A stretch of 64,000 nucleotides of DNA from CADEDH01 sp047974625 (GTDB taxonomy: Bacteria > Actinomycetota > Acidimicrobiia > Acidimicrobiales > SZUA-35): the NCBI GenBank assembly GCA_047974625.1, contig JBKECK010000042.1, forward strand, positions 1 to 64,000, in the 5' to 3' direction. Below, piece by piece: positions 50,719 to 59,439 of this stretch (position 1 is the first letter of the stretch; every line of letters begins with the position of its first letter). Under the pieces are notes generated by a model. It ran no database searches and was not told the origin of the DNA. It worked only from the letters and a program-made list of their open reading frames with translations. A program made the translations under genes and the position numbers.

Positions 50719-50724
50719 ACCCTA
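50719..50724 (-). promoter_or_regulatory. -10 element of the 607-aa gene (leaderless type)
   Basis: TAGGGT on the minus strand, 7 nt before GTG at 50711. Confidence 0.55.
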
Positions 50725-50764
50725 CCCAGGCCGCCCGGGCCGACCCCGCGACCCCACCGGCCGG

Positions 50765-50770
50765 TAGCCT
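50765..50770 (+). promoter_or_regulatory. -10 element of fbiD/cofC (leaderless type)
   Basis: TAGCCT followed by 6 nt and GTG at 50777. Only about 40 bp separate it from the divergent -10 at 50719. Confidence 0.6.
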
Positions 50771-50776
50771 GCCCCG

Positions 50777-51400
50777 GTGATGTTCGGTGGGGCGGGCGGT
50801 GACAGCGACGGGCGACGGACCGCAACGGCCGTGGTCGTCCCGATCAAGGCCTTCGACACGGCCAAGGGCCGCCTGGCCGGTCGGCTCGACCCGACCGAAC
50901 GGGCCGAACTGGCCCGCTCCATGGCCGCGGCCGTGGTGGAGGCAGCCCGCCCCCTGCCGGTGTGGATCGTGTGCGACCACGACGAGGTGGCGGACTGGGC
51001 CCGGGAGCGGCGGGCCGAGGTGGTGTGGCCGGCCGTCCCGGGGCTCGACGCCGCCGCTACCGCCGGGGTGGAGGCGGCCGCCGCCTCCGGGGCCGAACGG
51101 GTGATCGTGGCCCACGCCGACCTGCCCCGGGCCACCAGCCTGGCCTGGGTGGCCGAGTTCGACGGTGTCACCATCGTCCCCGACCGCCGGGGCGACGGCA
51201 CCAACGTGATCGGCGTGCCGGCCCGGTCGCCGTTCCGGTTCGCCTACGGGCCGGGCTCGGCCCGCCGCCACCACCAGCTCGCCCTCGACGCCGGCTTGGC
51301 CGTGCGGGTCGCCCCCGACGCCGACCTGGGCTGGGACGTCGACACCCCGGACGACCTTCCCGGCCTTCCCGGCCCGACCGGAGATCGGAGCTCCCCGTGA
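50777..51400 (+). CDS. fbiD: Phosphoenolpyruvate/2-phospho-L-lactate guanylyltransferase (F420 biosynthesis)
   Basis: 207 aa (CofC/FbiD family). It guanylylates PEP or phospholactate to start the F420 side chain. VVVPIKAFDTAKGRLAGRLDPTERAEL is the nucleotidyltransferase N-terminus; VIVAHADLPRAT, VTIVPDRRGDGTNVIGVP and DADLGWDVDTPDDL are family motifs. It joins npdG, the LLM protein and the Ddn-like protein as an F420 marker. The stop overlaps the following PIG-L start (GTGA). Confidence 0.92.
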   Translation: MMFGGAGGDSDGRRTATAVVVPIKAFDTAKGRLAGRLDPTERAELARSMAAAVVEAARPLPVWIVCDHDEVADWARERRAEVVWPAVPGLDAAATAGVEAAAASGAERVIVAHADLPRATSLAWVAEFDGVTIVPDRRGDGTNVIGVPARSPFRFAYGPGSARRHHQLALDAGLAVRVAPDADLGWDVDTPDDLPGLPGPTGDRSSP

Positions 51401-52164
51401 CCGAAGCCCAGAACCCCTTGACGCCCACCCCGGTGGTGGTGGACGACCCGTCGCTGAACCTGCCCACCCCGGCTCGGGCCCTGGCCGTCGGCGCCCACCC
51501 CGACGATGTCGACTTCGGTTGCGGCGGCACCCTGGCCAAGTGGGCGGCCGCCGGATGCACGGTCAACGTCCTGGTCTGCACCGACGGGTCGAAGGGCACC
51601 TGGGACCCCGACGCCGACACCCCGACCCTGGTGGTCACCCGCCGGCGGGAGCAGCGGGAGGCGGCCCGCCGCCTGGGCGCCACCGGCGAGGTCGGGTTCC
51701 TCGATCAGGTCGACGGGGAACTGGAGTCGTCGGCGACGCTCCGGGCCCGGGTGGCCTGGTGGATCCGCCGGACCCGACCCGATGTGGTGCTCGGCCACGA
51801 CCCGTGGAAGCGGTACCGGCTGCACCCCGACCACCGCCACGCCGGATGGCTGGTCACCGACGGCATCGTGGCCGCCCGTGACCCCAAGTTCTTCCCCGAG
51901 CACGGCCTGGCCCACCACCGGCCGTCGAGCCTCCTGCTGTTCGAAGCCGACGAGCCCGACCACGCCGAGGACGTGACCGGATTCGCCGACCGCAAGCTCG
52001 ACGCCCTGCTGGCCCACGAGAGCCAGTTCGAGTCGACCATGGCCTCCGGCGACGACCCCGACCTCAGCCGCTTCCGGGTCCGGGTGGACGACCGGCTCCG
52101 GGCCGCCGGTCGAGCCGTGGGGGTGGAGCGGGCCGAACTGTTCAAGCTCATCGACGATCTCTGA
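51397..52164 (+). CDS. PIG-L family N-deacetylase
   Basis: 255 aa. AVGAHPDDVDFGCGGTLAKWAAAG (zinc motif AHPDD, about 33-37) and RLHPDHRHAG (about 145) define the family. LVCTDGSKGTWDPD and RREQREAARRLG are typical of mycothiol deacetylase/conjugate amidase relatives. The GTG overlaps the fbiD stop, and CGGAG lies upstream. Substrate unknown; more MshB/Mca-like than the member at 21471. Confidence 0.9.
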   Translation: MTEAQNPLTPTPVVVDDPSLNLPTPARALAVGAHPDDVDFGCGGTLAKWAAAGCTVNVLVCTDGSKGTWDPDADTPTLVVTRRREQREAARRLGATGEVGFLDQVDGELESSATLRARVAWWIRRTRPDVVLGHDPWKRYRLHPDHRHAGWLVTDGIVAARDPKFFPEHGLAHHRPSSLLLFEADEPDHAEDVTGFADRKLDALLAHESQFESTMASGDDPDLSRFRVRVDDRLRAAGRAVGVERAELFKLIDDL

Positions 52165-52202
52165 TGGGAGTCTGACCCCCTCCGGCCGCGGCTGGCGGAG
52201 GA

Positions 52203-52700
52203 TCAGAAGCGGAACCGGGTCAGATCGTGGGGGAAGTCCAACCAGGCCAGGGCCTTGCCGGGGGTGAACACCCGTAGACCGCCGGCGGCCGGGCCCGACC
52301 AGGCGTCGGCCTCGGGCCGGTAGCCCCGCTCCCCGTACTTGCGGCCGATCTCGGCCGCGATCGGCGCCCCGTCGGCGGCCGGAACCGGTGGTGAGGGGTG
52401 CGACTCGCCCTCCACCACGATCGACTCCCACCCGTCCCCGATGTGGAGGGCGCAGGCCGGGTTGGTCCGGAGGTTGCGGGCGTGGACGGTGTCGGGCGAG
52501 CCGTCGTAGTAGAGCCCACCGTCGAGCCAGACCCCCCAGCGGGGAACGACGTGAGGCCGACCGTCGGGCCGGGTGGTGGCCATCCAGTACTGGGGGGCCT
52601 CACGGAGCCGGGCCTCGACCACCGCCCACTCCAGCAGGACACCCCCGGACTCGGGCCGGTAACCCTCCGGAAGCTCAGGCTCGTCGCGGCTAGGATCCAC
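52203..52700 (-). CDS. PPOX-family split-barrel flavin/F420-binding protein
   Basis: 165 aa. APQYWMATTRPDGRPHVVPRWGVWLDGGLYYDGSPDTVHARNLRTNP, then ALHIGDGWESIVVEGES, is the pyridoxamine-phosphate-oxidase-like fold common in actinobacteria, where many members bind F420 or FMN. The GTG at 52700 is preceded by TACGAT at 7 nt. It converges with the PIG-L gene. Confidence 0.82.
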   Translation of the reverse strand: MDPSRDEPELPEGYRPESGGVLLEWAVVEARLREAPQYWMATTRPDGRPHVVPRWGVWLDGGLYYDGSPDTVHARNLRTNPACALHIGDGWESIVVEGESHPSPPVPAADGAPIAAEIGRKYGERGYRPEADAWSGPAAGGLRVFTPGKALAWLDFPHDLTRFRF

Positions 52701-52707
52701 TCCACGG

Positions 52708-52713
52708 ATCGTA
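52708..52713 (-). promoter_or_regulatory. -10 element of the PPOX gene (leaderless type)
   Basis: TACGAT on the minus strand, 7 nt before GTG at 52700. Confidence 0.5.
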
Positions 52714-52816
52714 GCCCTTGCCCCCGTCACCCCCGTCCCCTCCTCGACGCCCGCCGGGCCTTCCCGGGCGGCCGACCCCGGCCCGAACCAGGTCCGTCCC
52801 AGGCGGGGAGCCGGTT

Positions 52817-53323
52817 GTGGTGATCTCGGCCGGGGTGGCCCTGGTCCGCAACGGCACCGGCGGGGGCTGGGAGCTGCTCGTCGTCCACCCCGGTGGCCCC
52901 TACTGGGCCGGCAAGGACGAGCACGCCTGGTCGATCCCGAAGGGCGAGGTGGACGACGTGGCCCCGCCGGCCGAACCGACCGCCGCCCAGCTCGAGGCCA
53001 CCGCCCGCCGGGAGTTCGCCGAGGAGCTGGGCCGGCCGGCCCCCGGCGCCCCGATGAGGGCCCTGCCCCGGTTCCGGATCGGTTCGGGCAAGTACCTGGT
53101 CGCCTTCCTCGCCGTCGGGGATCTCGACCCCACCACCATCTCCTCGAACACCGTCGAGATCGCCTGGCCACCCCGGTCGGGACGGACGATCACCATCCCC
53201 GAGGTGGACGCGGCCGCCTGGATCGGCCTGGACGAGGCCCGGACCCGGCTCCACAAGGGCCAGGTCCCCCTGGTCGACCTGGTGGCGGCGACCCTGGCTG
53301 AGGAGCCGACCACCCGGACGTGA
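52817..53323 (+). CDS. NUDIX hydrolase with an expanded Nudix box
   Basis: 168 aa. WSIPKGEVDD opens the box and RREFAEELG closes it, but the helix between them is longer than the standard GX5EX7REUXEEXGU because of a PPAEPTAAQLEATA insert. The catalytic glutamates are kept. Such proteins hydrolyse nucleoside diphosphate derivatives. GTG start with GGGGAG 6 nt upstream. Confidence 0.85.
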   Translation: MVISAGVALVRNGTGGGWELLVVHPGGPYWAGKDEHAWSIPKGEVDDVAPPAEPTAAQLEATARREFAEELGRPAPGAPMRALPRFRIGSGKYLVAFLAVGDLDPTTISSNTVEIAWPPRSGRTITIPEVDAAAWIGLDEARTRLHKGQVPLVDLVAATLAEEPTTRT

Positions 53324-53343
53324 GGCCCCGGCCGGAACGGCCC

Positions 53344-54912
53344 TCAGCGGACCACCGAGCGCAGGGCCCTCCCGGCCCGGGTGTCACGCCGGGGTTCACC
53401 GTCGCTCAGCGCCACCGTCCCTTCCACCAGGACGAAGCGGACCCCCACCGAGGCCAGCTCCGGTGAGGCCACCGTGGCCCGGTCGACCACCGTGGCCGGG
53501 TCGAACACCACCACATCGGCGTCGGCCCCCCGCTGGAGGCGGCCCTTGCGGGCCAGGTCGGGCAGCATGGCCTCCACCCGCCGGGCCGGCAGGATGGTGA
53601 TCTTGGCCAAGGCGTCGGGCAGGCCGAGCACCCCCTGTTCACGGACGTACCGGCCGAGCAGCCGGGAGAAGGTGCCCGAGGCCCGGGGGTGGTTGTTGAG
53701 GTCGGGGTTGAGGATGGCGTCGCTCGACACCATGGTCCACGGCCGTTGCAGGACCATGTGCAGCTCCTGCTCGGGGATGGCACCCAGGGCCACCACCAGC
53801 TTGTTGTCCGCCTGAGCCTGGTCGAAGGTGACCGGACTCAGCCTCTGTTCGGTGCCGGCCACCTGGAGGTCGGAGTCGTCGATCCGGTACCGCTGCCGCC
53901 AGCCGAGGGCGAACCGGGAGCTGGCCAGGAAGGTGCCCCACGAGTCGTAGGGGTAACAACAGGCGGTGACGTCCACCCCGTCCGATCGGGCCTCCTCCAG
54001 CAGTTCGAGGGCCGGCCCCATCTCGAAGGTGCCGCCGGTGGAGGTGATGTGCTCCACGTGCACCGGGGAGCCGGTGGCCCGGGCCACGGCCAGGACCTCC
54101 CGCAGACCGTCCCGGCCCGTGCCGGGCGGGTCGGGGTCGCTGTAGCGGGTGTGGAAGAACGACATGTGGCCGGCCTCCACCGCCACCTCGGCCAGGCCGA
54201 CCATCTCGTCGCGGGTGGTGCCGGGCGCGTACTCGGGGGAGCAGCAGACCCCGGCGAAACCGGCCTCGAGGTTCTCGGCCAGAACGGCCTCGAAGCGGCG
54301 CTGCTGGGCCCGGGTCAGCTCGTCCTCCACCCCCGCCCCAATCTCTTCGGCCCGCATGAAGTGCTGGTGGAAGGCGCCACCGAAGTGGATGGGGGTCTCC
54401 CCCTCGTAGCGGTCGAAGAAGGCGGCGGCGTAGTTGCTGACCCCATGCATGGCCAGGTTGGTGGTGACCCCGTCGGCCAATTTGTTCCACACCCCGAACG
54501 AGTTCGGCTCGAACGACAGCAGGTCGATGAAGCCGGGGGCCACCACCAGGTCCCGGGCGTCGATGACGGTGTCGCCCTCCAGGGGGTCGGTGGTGAGGGC
54601 GGTCACCATCTCACCGTCGACCCCCACGTTGGCCACCCCGTCGAACCCCGAATCCGGGTCGATGACCCGGCCGCCGACCACCACCAGGTCGTACCGGTGA
54701 CCGGGCGGGGGCTGATCGGGGGCACCTTCGAGGACGGGGGGCCGACCGAGCCCGGAGGTCAGATCGATCAGCCCACCGGTGCCGGGGCGGGCCCGGTCCG
54801 ACCAGCCCACCACTCCGGTGAGGGCCACGTTGGCCGCGCCGTACCCCAGGGCGACCAACACCCGCCGCCGGGCCCGGATCGACAGGAGAGGGTCGTCGTC
54901 GTCCGCTGCCAT
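53344..54912 (-). CDS. Amidohydrolase-superfamily protein, D-aminoacylase-like, lacking the first HxH metal motif
   Basis: 522 aa. It has the N-terminal beta-sandwich (DLVVVGGRVIDPDSGF) and the TIM-barrel start VVAPGFIDLLSFEPN, where related D-aminoacylases have PGFIDVHxH; the two histidines are replaced. Later metal or substrate positions remain (FFHTRYSD, HVEHITS, SSDAI). A hydrophobic N-terminal stretch (VLVALGYGAANVALTGVVGW) may be a twin-arginine or lipid-type export signal (IRARRRVLVAL). TACGGT lies 9 nt before the ATG. The enzyme may be mononuclear or have changed chemistry. Confidence 0.8.
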   Translation of the reverse strand: MAADDDDPLLSIRARRRVLVALGYGAANVALTGVVGWSDRARPGTGGLIDLTSGLGRPPVLEGAPDQPPPGHRYDLVVVGGRVIDPDSGFDGVANVGVDGEMVTALTTDPLEGDTVIDARDLVVAPGFIDLLSFEPNSFGVWNKLADGVTTNLAMHGVSNYAAAFFDRYEGETPIHFGGAFHQHFMRAEEIGAGVEDELTRAQQRRFEAVLAENLEAGFAGVCCSPEYAPGTTRDEMVGLAEVAVEAGHMSFFHTRYSDPDPPGTGRDGLREVLAVARATGSPVHVEHITSTGGTFEMGPALELLEEARSDGVDVTACCYPYDSWGTFLASSRFALGWRQRYRIDDSDLQVAGTEQRLSPVTFDQAQADNKLVVALGAIPEQELHMVLQRPWTMVSSDAILNPDLNNHPRASGTFSRLLGRYVREQGVLGLPDALAKITILPARRVEAMLPDLARKGRLQRGADADVVVFDPATVVDRATVASPELASVGVRFVLVEGTVALSDGEPRRDTRAGRALRSVVR

Positions 54913-55082
54913 CCCCCGTCGACCGTAGCCCCCGCCGTCGGGCCGGACGGCGACCCTCCCCCACCCGGATCCGGTGCCGGGGACGGGCTCCTACCGGCGC
55001 CGCCGTCCACCCCCGGGCTCCGCCCCACCATCCCCGGCACCACCACCGGGCACAAGTCGCGTGGCCGGAGCCCGGGGACGGG

Positions 55083-55088
55083 TACTGT
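55083..55088 (+). promoter_or_regulatory. -10 element of purK (leaderless type)
   Basis: TACTGT followed by 7 nt and GTG at 55096. Confidence 0.6.
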
Positions 55089-55095
55089 TTCGGGG

Positions 55096-56238
55096 GTGAG
55101 CTCAGCGTTACCGCCCCTCTACCGCTTGGGCATCGTCGGCGCCGGCCAGATCGCCCGGATGACCCACCAGGCCGCGGTCAAGCTGGGGATCACCCCCCGC
55201 CTCCTGGCCGAGGACCGGGGCGACTCGGCCGCCCTGGCCGCGCCCGACGCCACCTTCGGCCACCCGGACGCCCTGGCCGCCTTCGCCGAGTACTGCGAGG
55301 TGGTCACATTCGAGCACGAACGGCTCGACCTGGGCCTGGTGGAACGGCTCGAGCTGCAGGGCACGGTGATCCGGCCCGGGGCCAGGACGATGCGGGTGGC
55401 CTTCGACAAGCTCTACCAGCGGCACGTGCTCACCAGCCGGGGGTTCCCCATCCCCGCCTTCGCCGAGGTCCGCGGGCCCGACGACCTGTTCGACTTCGCC
55501 TCCAGCCACGGCTACCCGGTGGTGATCAAGGCGGCCCGGGCCGTCCGGGGCCAGGAGCGGGCGGTGTGGATCGTGGAGAACCCGGCCGAGGCGATGCGGG
55601 TCCTGGCCGAGCAGGGCGGCCGGCAGCTCCTCGTCGAGGCCCACCAGGCCATCATGAAGGAGCTGGTGGTGCTGCTGGCCCGCCGGCCCGGCGGGTTCAG
55701 CCGTACCTACCCCCTGGTGGAGGTGAAGACCAACGACGGCATCCCCATCGAGATGCGGTCCCCGGCCGCCGTCGGACCCCGGGTGGCCGCCGAGGCCCGG
55801 CAACTGGCCATCCGGCTGGCCGAGGAGCTCGACTCCGTCGGGGTGATCGCCGTCGAGCTGTTCCTGTCCACCGACGGCCTGCTGATCAACGAGATCGCAG
55901 CCCGGCCCCACAACGCCGGCCACCTCACCATCGAGGGCACCCCGACCTCCCAGTTCGAGAACCACGTCCGGGCCATGCTCGACCTTCCCCTCGGCCCCAC
56001 CTGGGCCAACGCCCCCGCCCTGGTCACCATGAACGTGATCGGCGGCCTGGAGGGCACCGACCCGGTCAACCACCTGGCCGAGGCGCTGGCCATCGAGGGC
56101 ACCCACGTCCACCTCTACGGCAAACGGGCCCGGCCCGGCCGTAAGCTCGGTCACGTGACCGTCCTGAGCGACGACGTCGACCAGGCCTGTGAGCTGGCCC
56201 GGCGGGTCGAGGCCGCCCTCAACGGAAGGCGGGTCTGA
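55096..56238 (+). CDS. purK: N5-carboxyaminoimidazole ribonucleotide synthase
   Basis: 380-aa ATP-grasp enzyme converting AIR to N5-CAIR in purine synthesis. LGIVGAGQIARMTHQAAVKLGI is the N-terminal Rossmann strand; YPVVIKAARAVRGQERAVWIV and LINEIAARPHNAGHLTIEGTPTSQFENHVRA are the ATP-grasp and C-terminal motifs of PurK. purE is not next to it; upp starts 2 nt after the stop instead. Long open sequence upstream in the same frame is not coding. Confidence 0.93.
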   Translation: MSSALPPLYRLGIVGAGQIARMTHQAAVKLGITPRLLAEDRGDSAALAAPDATFGHPDALAAFAEYCEVVTFEHERLDLGLVERLELQGTVIRPGARTMRVAFDKLYQRHVLTSRGFPIPAFAEVRGPDDLFDFASSHGYPVVIKAARAVRGQERAVWIVENPAEAMRVLAEQGGRQLLVEAHQAIMKELVVLLARRPGGFSRTYPLVEVKTNDGIPIEMRSPAAVGPRVAAEARQLAIRLAEELDSVGVIAVELFLSTDGLLINEIAARPHNAGHLTIEGTPTSQFENHVRAMLDLPLGPTWANAPALVTMNVIGGLEGTDPVNHLAEALAIEGTHVHLYGKRARPGRKLGHVTVLSDDVDQACELARRVEAALNGRRV

Positions 56239-56240
56239 GG

Positions 56241-56876
56241 TTGTCGACCCCCTCCCTGACGGTGATCGAGCATCCCCTGGTGCAACACAAGGTGAGCGTC
56301 CTGCGCGACATGACCACCCCGAGCGACGTGTTCCGGGCCACCTGCCGGGAGATTACCGTGCTATGCGCCTACGAGACGTTCGCCGGTCTCCCGCTCACCA
56401 CCACCACGGTCACCACCCCCCTCACCACCATGGAGGCCCCCACCATGGCCGGCCCCAGTCCGGTGGTGGTCGGCATCCTGCGGGCGGGCCAGATCATGGT
56501 GGACGCGGTCCTCTCGATCCTGCCCGAGGCCGCGGTGGGCCTCGTCGGCATGGCCCGCCACCACGACACCCACGAGGCCTACGAGTACTATCGGAGGTTG
56601 CCCCACGGCATCGACCGCCGCCCGGTGGTGGTGGTCGACCCGATGCTGGCCACCGGCGGCAGTGCCGTGCACGCCCTGGACGTCCTGGCCGAGGAGGGCT
56701 GCTCGAATCCCCGGCTACTCAGCATCATCGGCTGCCCCGAGGGGGTGGCGGCGGTCCACGAACGGCACCCCAACGTACCCATCGTGCTCGCCGCGCTCGA
56801 CCAGGGCCTGAACGACGACGCCTACATCGTCCCCGGCCTCGGCGACGCCGGCGACCGGCTCTACGGGACCACATGA
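56241..56876 (+). CDS. upp: Uracil phosphoribosyltransferase
   Basis: 211 aa. It converts uracil and PRPP to UMP. EHPLVQHKVSVLRD at the N-terminus, VVGILRAGQIMVDAVLSILPEA, the PRPP loop VVDPMLATGGSA (about 130-141) and AYIVPGLGDAGDRLYGT at the C-terminus are all diagnostic. TTG start immediately after purK. Its stop overlaps the cdd start (ATGA). Confidence 0.95.
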   Translation: MSTPSLTVIEHPLVQHKVSVLRDMTTPSDVFRATCREITVLCAYETFAGLPLTTTTVTTPLTTMEAPTMAGPSPVVVGILRAGQIMVDAVLSILPEAAVGLVGMARHHDTHEAYEYYRRLPHGIDRRPVVVVDPMLATGGSAVHALDVLAEEGCSNPRLLSIIGCPEGVAAVHERHPNVPIVLAALDQGLNDDAYIVPGLGDAGDRLYGTT

Positions 56877-57277
56877 CCGGGCCGGCCCCGATCCCCTGGG
56901 AGGAGCTCCACCGCCGGGCCCGGGACATGGCCGGACGGGCCTACTCCCCGTACTCGGCGTTCCGGGTGGGGGCGGCCGCCCTGGTGGACGACGGCCGCAT
57001 CGTCACCGGCTGCAATGTCGAGAACATCTCCTACGGCCTGACCCTCTGCGCCGAGTGCGGCCTCGTGTCCGACCTGGCCGCCACCGGCGGGGGGCGGCTG
57101 GTGGCCGTGGTGGTGGTGTCCGGCTCGGGGGCACCGTGCCCCCCGTGCGGCCGGTGCCGCCAGCTCCTCCACGAACACGGCGGGGACGATCTCCTGGTTG
57201 ACGGCGACGGCACCGTCCGCCGCATGGAGGAGCTCCTGCCGGGCGGGTTCTCCGCCGCCCGCCTGGCCGAGGGCTGA
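56873..57277 (+). CDS. cdd: Cytidine deaminase
   Basis: 134 aa. SPYSAFRVGAAALVDDG, TGCNVENISYGLTLCAECG (zinc ligand and catalytic Glu in CAE) and PCPPCGRCRQLLHE (two zinc cysteines) define homotetrameric cytidine deaminase. It is coupled to upp, so cytidine is deaminated and uracil recovered by one transcript. Confidence 0.95.
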   Translation: MTGPAPIPWEELHRRARDMAGRAYSPYSAFRVGAAALVDDGRIVTGCNVENISYGLTLCAECGLVSDLAATGGGRLVAVVVVSGSGAPCPPCGRCRQLLHEHGGDDLLVDGDGTVRRMEELLPGGFSAARLAEG

Positions 57278-57309
57278 CCGGCCGATCCACCCGCCCGCCC
57301 CGGGCGCGG

Positions 57310-58002
57310 CTACAGCTCGTCGAGCAGGGCGGGCAGGTCGGCCAGGGCCGGGATCTGCCGCCACGGAACCTGCCCGGGCCCGGCGTCGTGCTCCTCGTGG
57401 GCCCAGGTCAGCCCGTAGGGAACGTGTACCGCCTGGCCCCCGATCTCGAGCACGGGCAGGATGTCGGACGGCACCGAGTTGCCCACCATCAGGAATTCCT
57501 CGGCCGGGGTACCGACCGTGTCAAGCACCCGCCGGTAGCCGACCGGGTTCTTCTCGCTCAGCACCTCGACCCGTTCGAACCGTTCGGCCAGGCCGGATTC
57601 AGCGATCTTGGACTCCTGGTGGAACAGGTCGCCCTTGGTGATCAGGACCATCCGGTACCGGTCGCCCAGCCGGTCGAGGGTCTCCACCACCCCCTCGATC
57701 AGGTCCACCGGGTGATGCAGCAGTTCCTTGCCCCACCCGATGATCTCCTGGAGGGCCCGCGCCGGCACCGCTCCCCCGCTGACCTCGATGGCGGTCTCCA
57801 TCATCGACAGGGTGAACCCCTTGGCCCCGTACCCGAAGATCTCCAGGTTCGTCCGCTCCCGTTGGAGCAGCTGGCCGGCGAGGGTGTCCCCGTCCACCCA
57901 GGGGGCCAGCAGATCCCGGAACCGCTCCTCGGTGACGGCAAAGTGGTTCTCGGAGTGCCACAGCGTGTCGTCGGCGTCGAAACCCAGCAGCGCAATGCCC
58001 AC
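57310..58002 (-). CDS. HAD-superfamily hydrolase
   Basis: 230 aa. Motif I GFDADDTLWHSE (nucleophile Asp near 9), motif II LITKGD, motif III/IV SEKNP and MVGNSVPSDI follow the HAD-IA pattern. This is the YjjG/FMN-phosphatase-like group that dephosphorylates nucleotides or sugars. GTG start fixed by TATCTT 6 nt upstream. It lies antisense between cdd and add, so nucleotide dephosphorylation would fit. Confidence 0.87.
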   Translation of the reverse strand: MGIALLGFDADDTLWHSENHFAVTEERFRDLLAPWVDGDTLAGQLLQRERTNLEIFGYGAKGFTLSMMETAIEVSGGAVPARALQEIIGWGKELLHHPVDLIEGVVETLDRLGDRYRMVLITKGDLFHQESKIAESGLAERFERVEVLSEKNPVGYRRVLDTVGTPAEEFLMVGNSVPSDILPVLEIGGQAVHVPYGLTWAHEEHDAGPGQVPWRQIPALADLPALLDEL

Positions 58003-58008
58003 CAGGGC

Positions 58009-58014
58009 AAGATA
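58009..58014 (-). promoter_or_regulatory. -10 element of the HAD gene (leaderless type)
   Basis: TATCTT on the minus strand, 6 nt before GTG at 58002. Confidence 0.6.
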
Positions 58015-58125
58015 TCCGGCCCCGGCCGCCGGTGGTGGCGGGACGGGCCCCGCCCGGCCACCGTGGGAGCGGGCCTGGCGGGGCGGGTCCGGTCCAACGT
58101 CACCCACCACCGACGAGGGGCCGGT

Positions 58126-58131
58126 TAGCAT
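58126..58131 (+). promoter_or_regulatory. -10 element of add (leaderless type)
   Basis: TAGCAT followed by 5 nt and ATG at 58137. Confidence 0.6.
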
Positions 58132-58136
58132 TTCCC

Positions 58137-59264
58137 ATGAGCGATCACGACGCCACCAACCCGCCGACCCGGCGTCCCGTGTCCGCGGCGTCCCTCCCCG
58201 ACGACACGATCCGGGCCGCCCCGAAGGTGCTCCTACACGACCACCTCGACGGCGGGTTGCGACCCGCCACGGTGATCGAGCTGGCGGCCCAGCAGGGCTA
58301 CCGCGGTCTGCCCACCACCGACCCCGACGACCTGGCCCGCTGGGTCACCCGCGGAGCCGATCGCCGCAACCTGGAGCTGTACCTGGAGACCTTCGCCCAC
58401 ACGGTGGGGGTCACCCAGGACAAGGACGGCCTGGCCCGGGTGGCGGCCGAGGCGGCCGAGGACCTGGCCGCCGACGGGATCGTCTACGCCGAGGTCCGGT
58501 TCGCCCCCGAGCTCCACACGGCCGCCGGTCTGACCCTCGACGAGGTGGTCGGCGCGGTGCTCGAGGGCTTCCGGCTCGGCAGCGCCGGACGGCCGATCAC
58601 CATCGGGACCCTGTGCACGGCGATGCGGACCGCGGTGCGGTCCCGGGAGATCGCCGAGCTCGCCCTCCGTCACCGGGACGAGGGGGTGGTGGGCTTCGAC
58701 ATCGCCGGGGCCGAGGCCGGCCACCCACCCCGCCGCCACCTGGACGCCTTCCAGCTGGTCATGCGGGAGGACTTCCACATCACCATCCACGCTGGGGAGG
58801 CGTTCGGCCTCCCCTCGATCGCCGAGGCCCTCCACTACTGCGGGGCCGAACGCCTGGGCCACGGGGTCCGGGTCGTCGACGACATCACCGTGGGCGACGA
58901 CGGTCGGGCGTCACTGGGTCGCCTGGCCTCCTACGTCCGCGACCGGCGTGTCCCCCTCGAGATGTGTCCAACGTCGAACGTCAACACGGGCGCAACGGAA
59001 ACGATAGAAGATCACCCAATCGGGCTACTTAAACGGCTCCGATTTCGGGTGACGGTGAACACCGACAATCGCCTGATGAGTAACGTCACCCTCTCGGACG
59101 AGTTCATCAGACTCCGGGATGCGTTCGGCTACAACATCGACGACATGCAGTGGTTCACCCTGAACGCCATGAAGAGCGCCTTCTGGCCCTTCGATCAACG
59201 GCTTCGCCTCATCAACGAGCTCATCCAACCCGGCTATGACCGGCTCCGCCTCGCCGAGTTGTGA
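58137..59264 (+). CDS. add: Adenosine deaminase
   Basis: 375 aa. It deaminates adenosine or deoxyadenosine to inosine. LLHDHLDGGLRP (zinc His-x-His), ITIHAGEAFG (catalytic Glu), the ERLGHGVRV zinc-histidine segment and TVNTDNRLMS (zinc Asp) are all present. The last ~300 bp have visibly lower GC and use codons rare in the rest of the window (ATA, TTA/CTA, AAA), although the protein stays in family. Start from the leaderless promoter. Confidence 0.95.
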   Translation: MSDHDATNPPTRRPVSAASLPDDTIRAAPKVLLHDHLDGGLRPATVIELAAQQGYRGLPTTDPDDLARWVTRGADRRNLELYLETFAHTVGVTQDKDGLARVAAEAAEDLAADGIVYAEVRFAPELHTAAGLTLDEVVGAVLEGFRLGSAGRPITIGTLCTAMRTAVRSREIAELALRHRDEGVVGFDIAGAEAGHPPRRHLDAFQLVMREDFHITIHAGEAFGLPSIAEALHYCGAERLGHGVRVVDDITVGDDGRASLGRLASYVRDRRVPLEMCPTSNVNTGATETIEDHPIGLLKRLRFRVTVNTDNRLMSNVTLSDEFIRLRDAFGYNIDDMQWFTLNAMKSAFWPFDQRLRLINELIQPGYDRLRLAEL

Positions 59265-59439
59265 TCCGGGGGCCGACCCGGCAAATCGAACCGGTCCGGG
59301 AAGCCGATTACCGCCATATGACGACAACCACTGATTACCATGAACACGCATGTCCATGGATAACCAATCACCGGTGATCCGAGCGGATCCACCGCGGCCC
59401 GGACGTCCATCGACGGCCGATCGGACCGGCGGGGAACGG
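59265..59439. other. Low-GC spacer between add and the yqgE-like gene
   Basis: 175 bp of lower GC continuing from the add 3' end. It contains short ACCATGAACACGCATG-like imperfect palindromes. No ORF, RNA or clear terminator. Confidence 0.4.
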
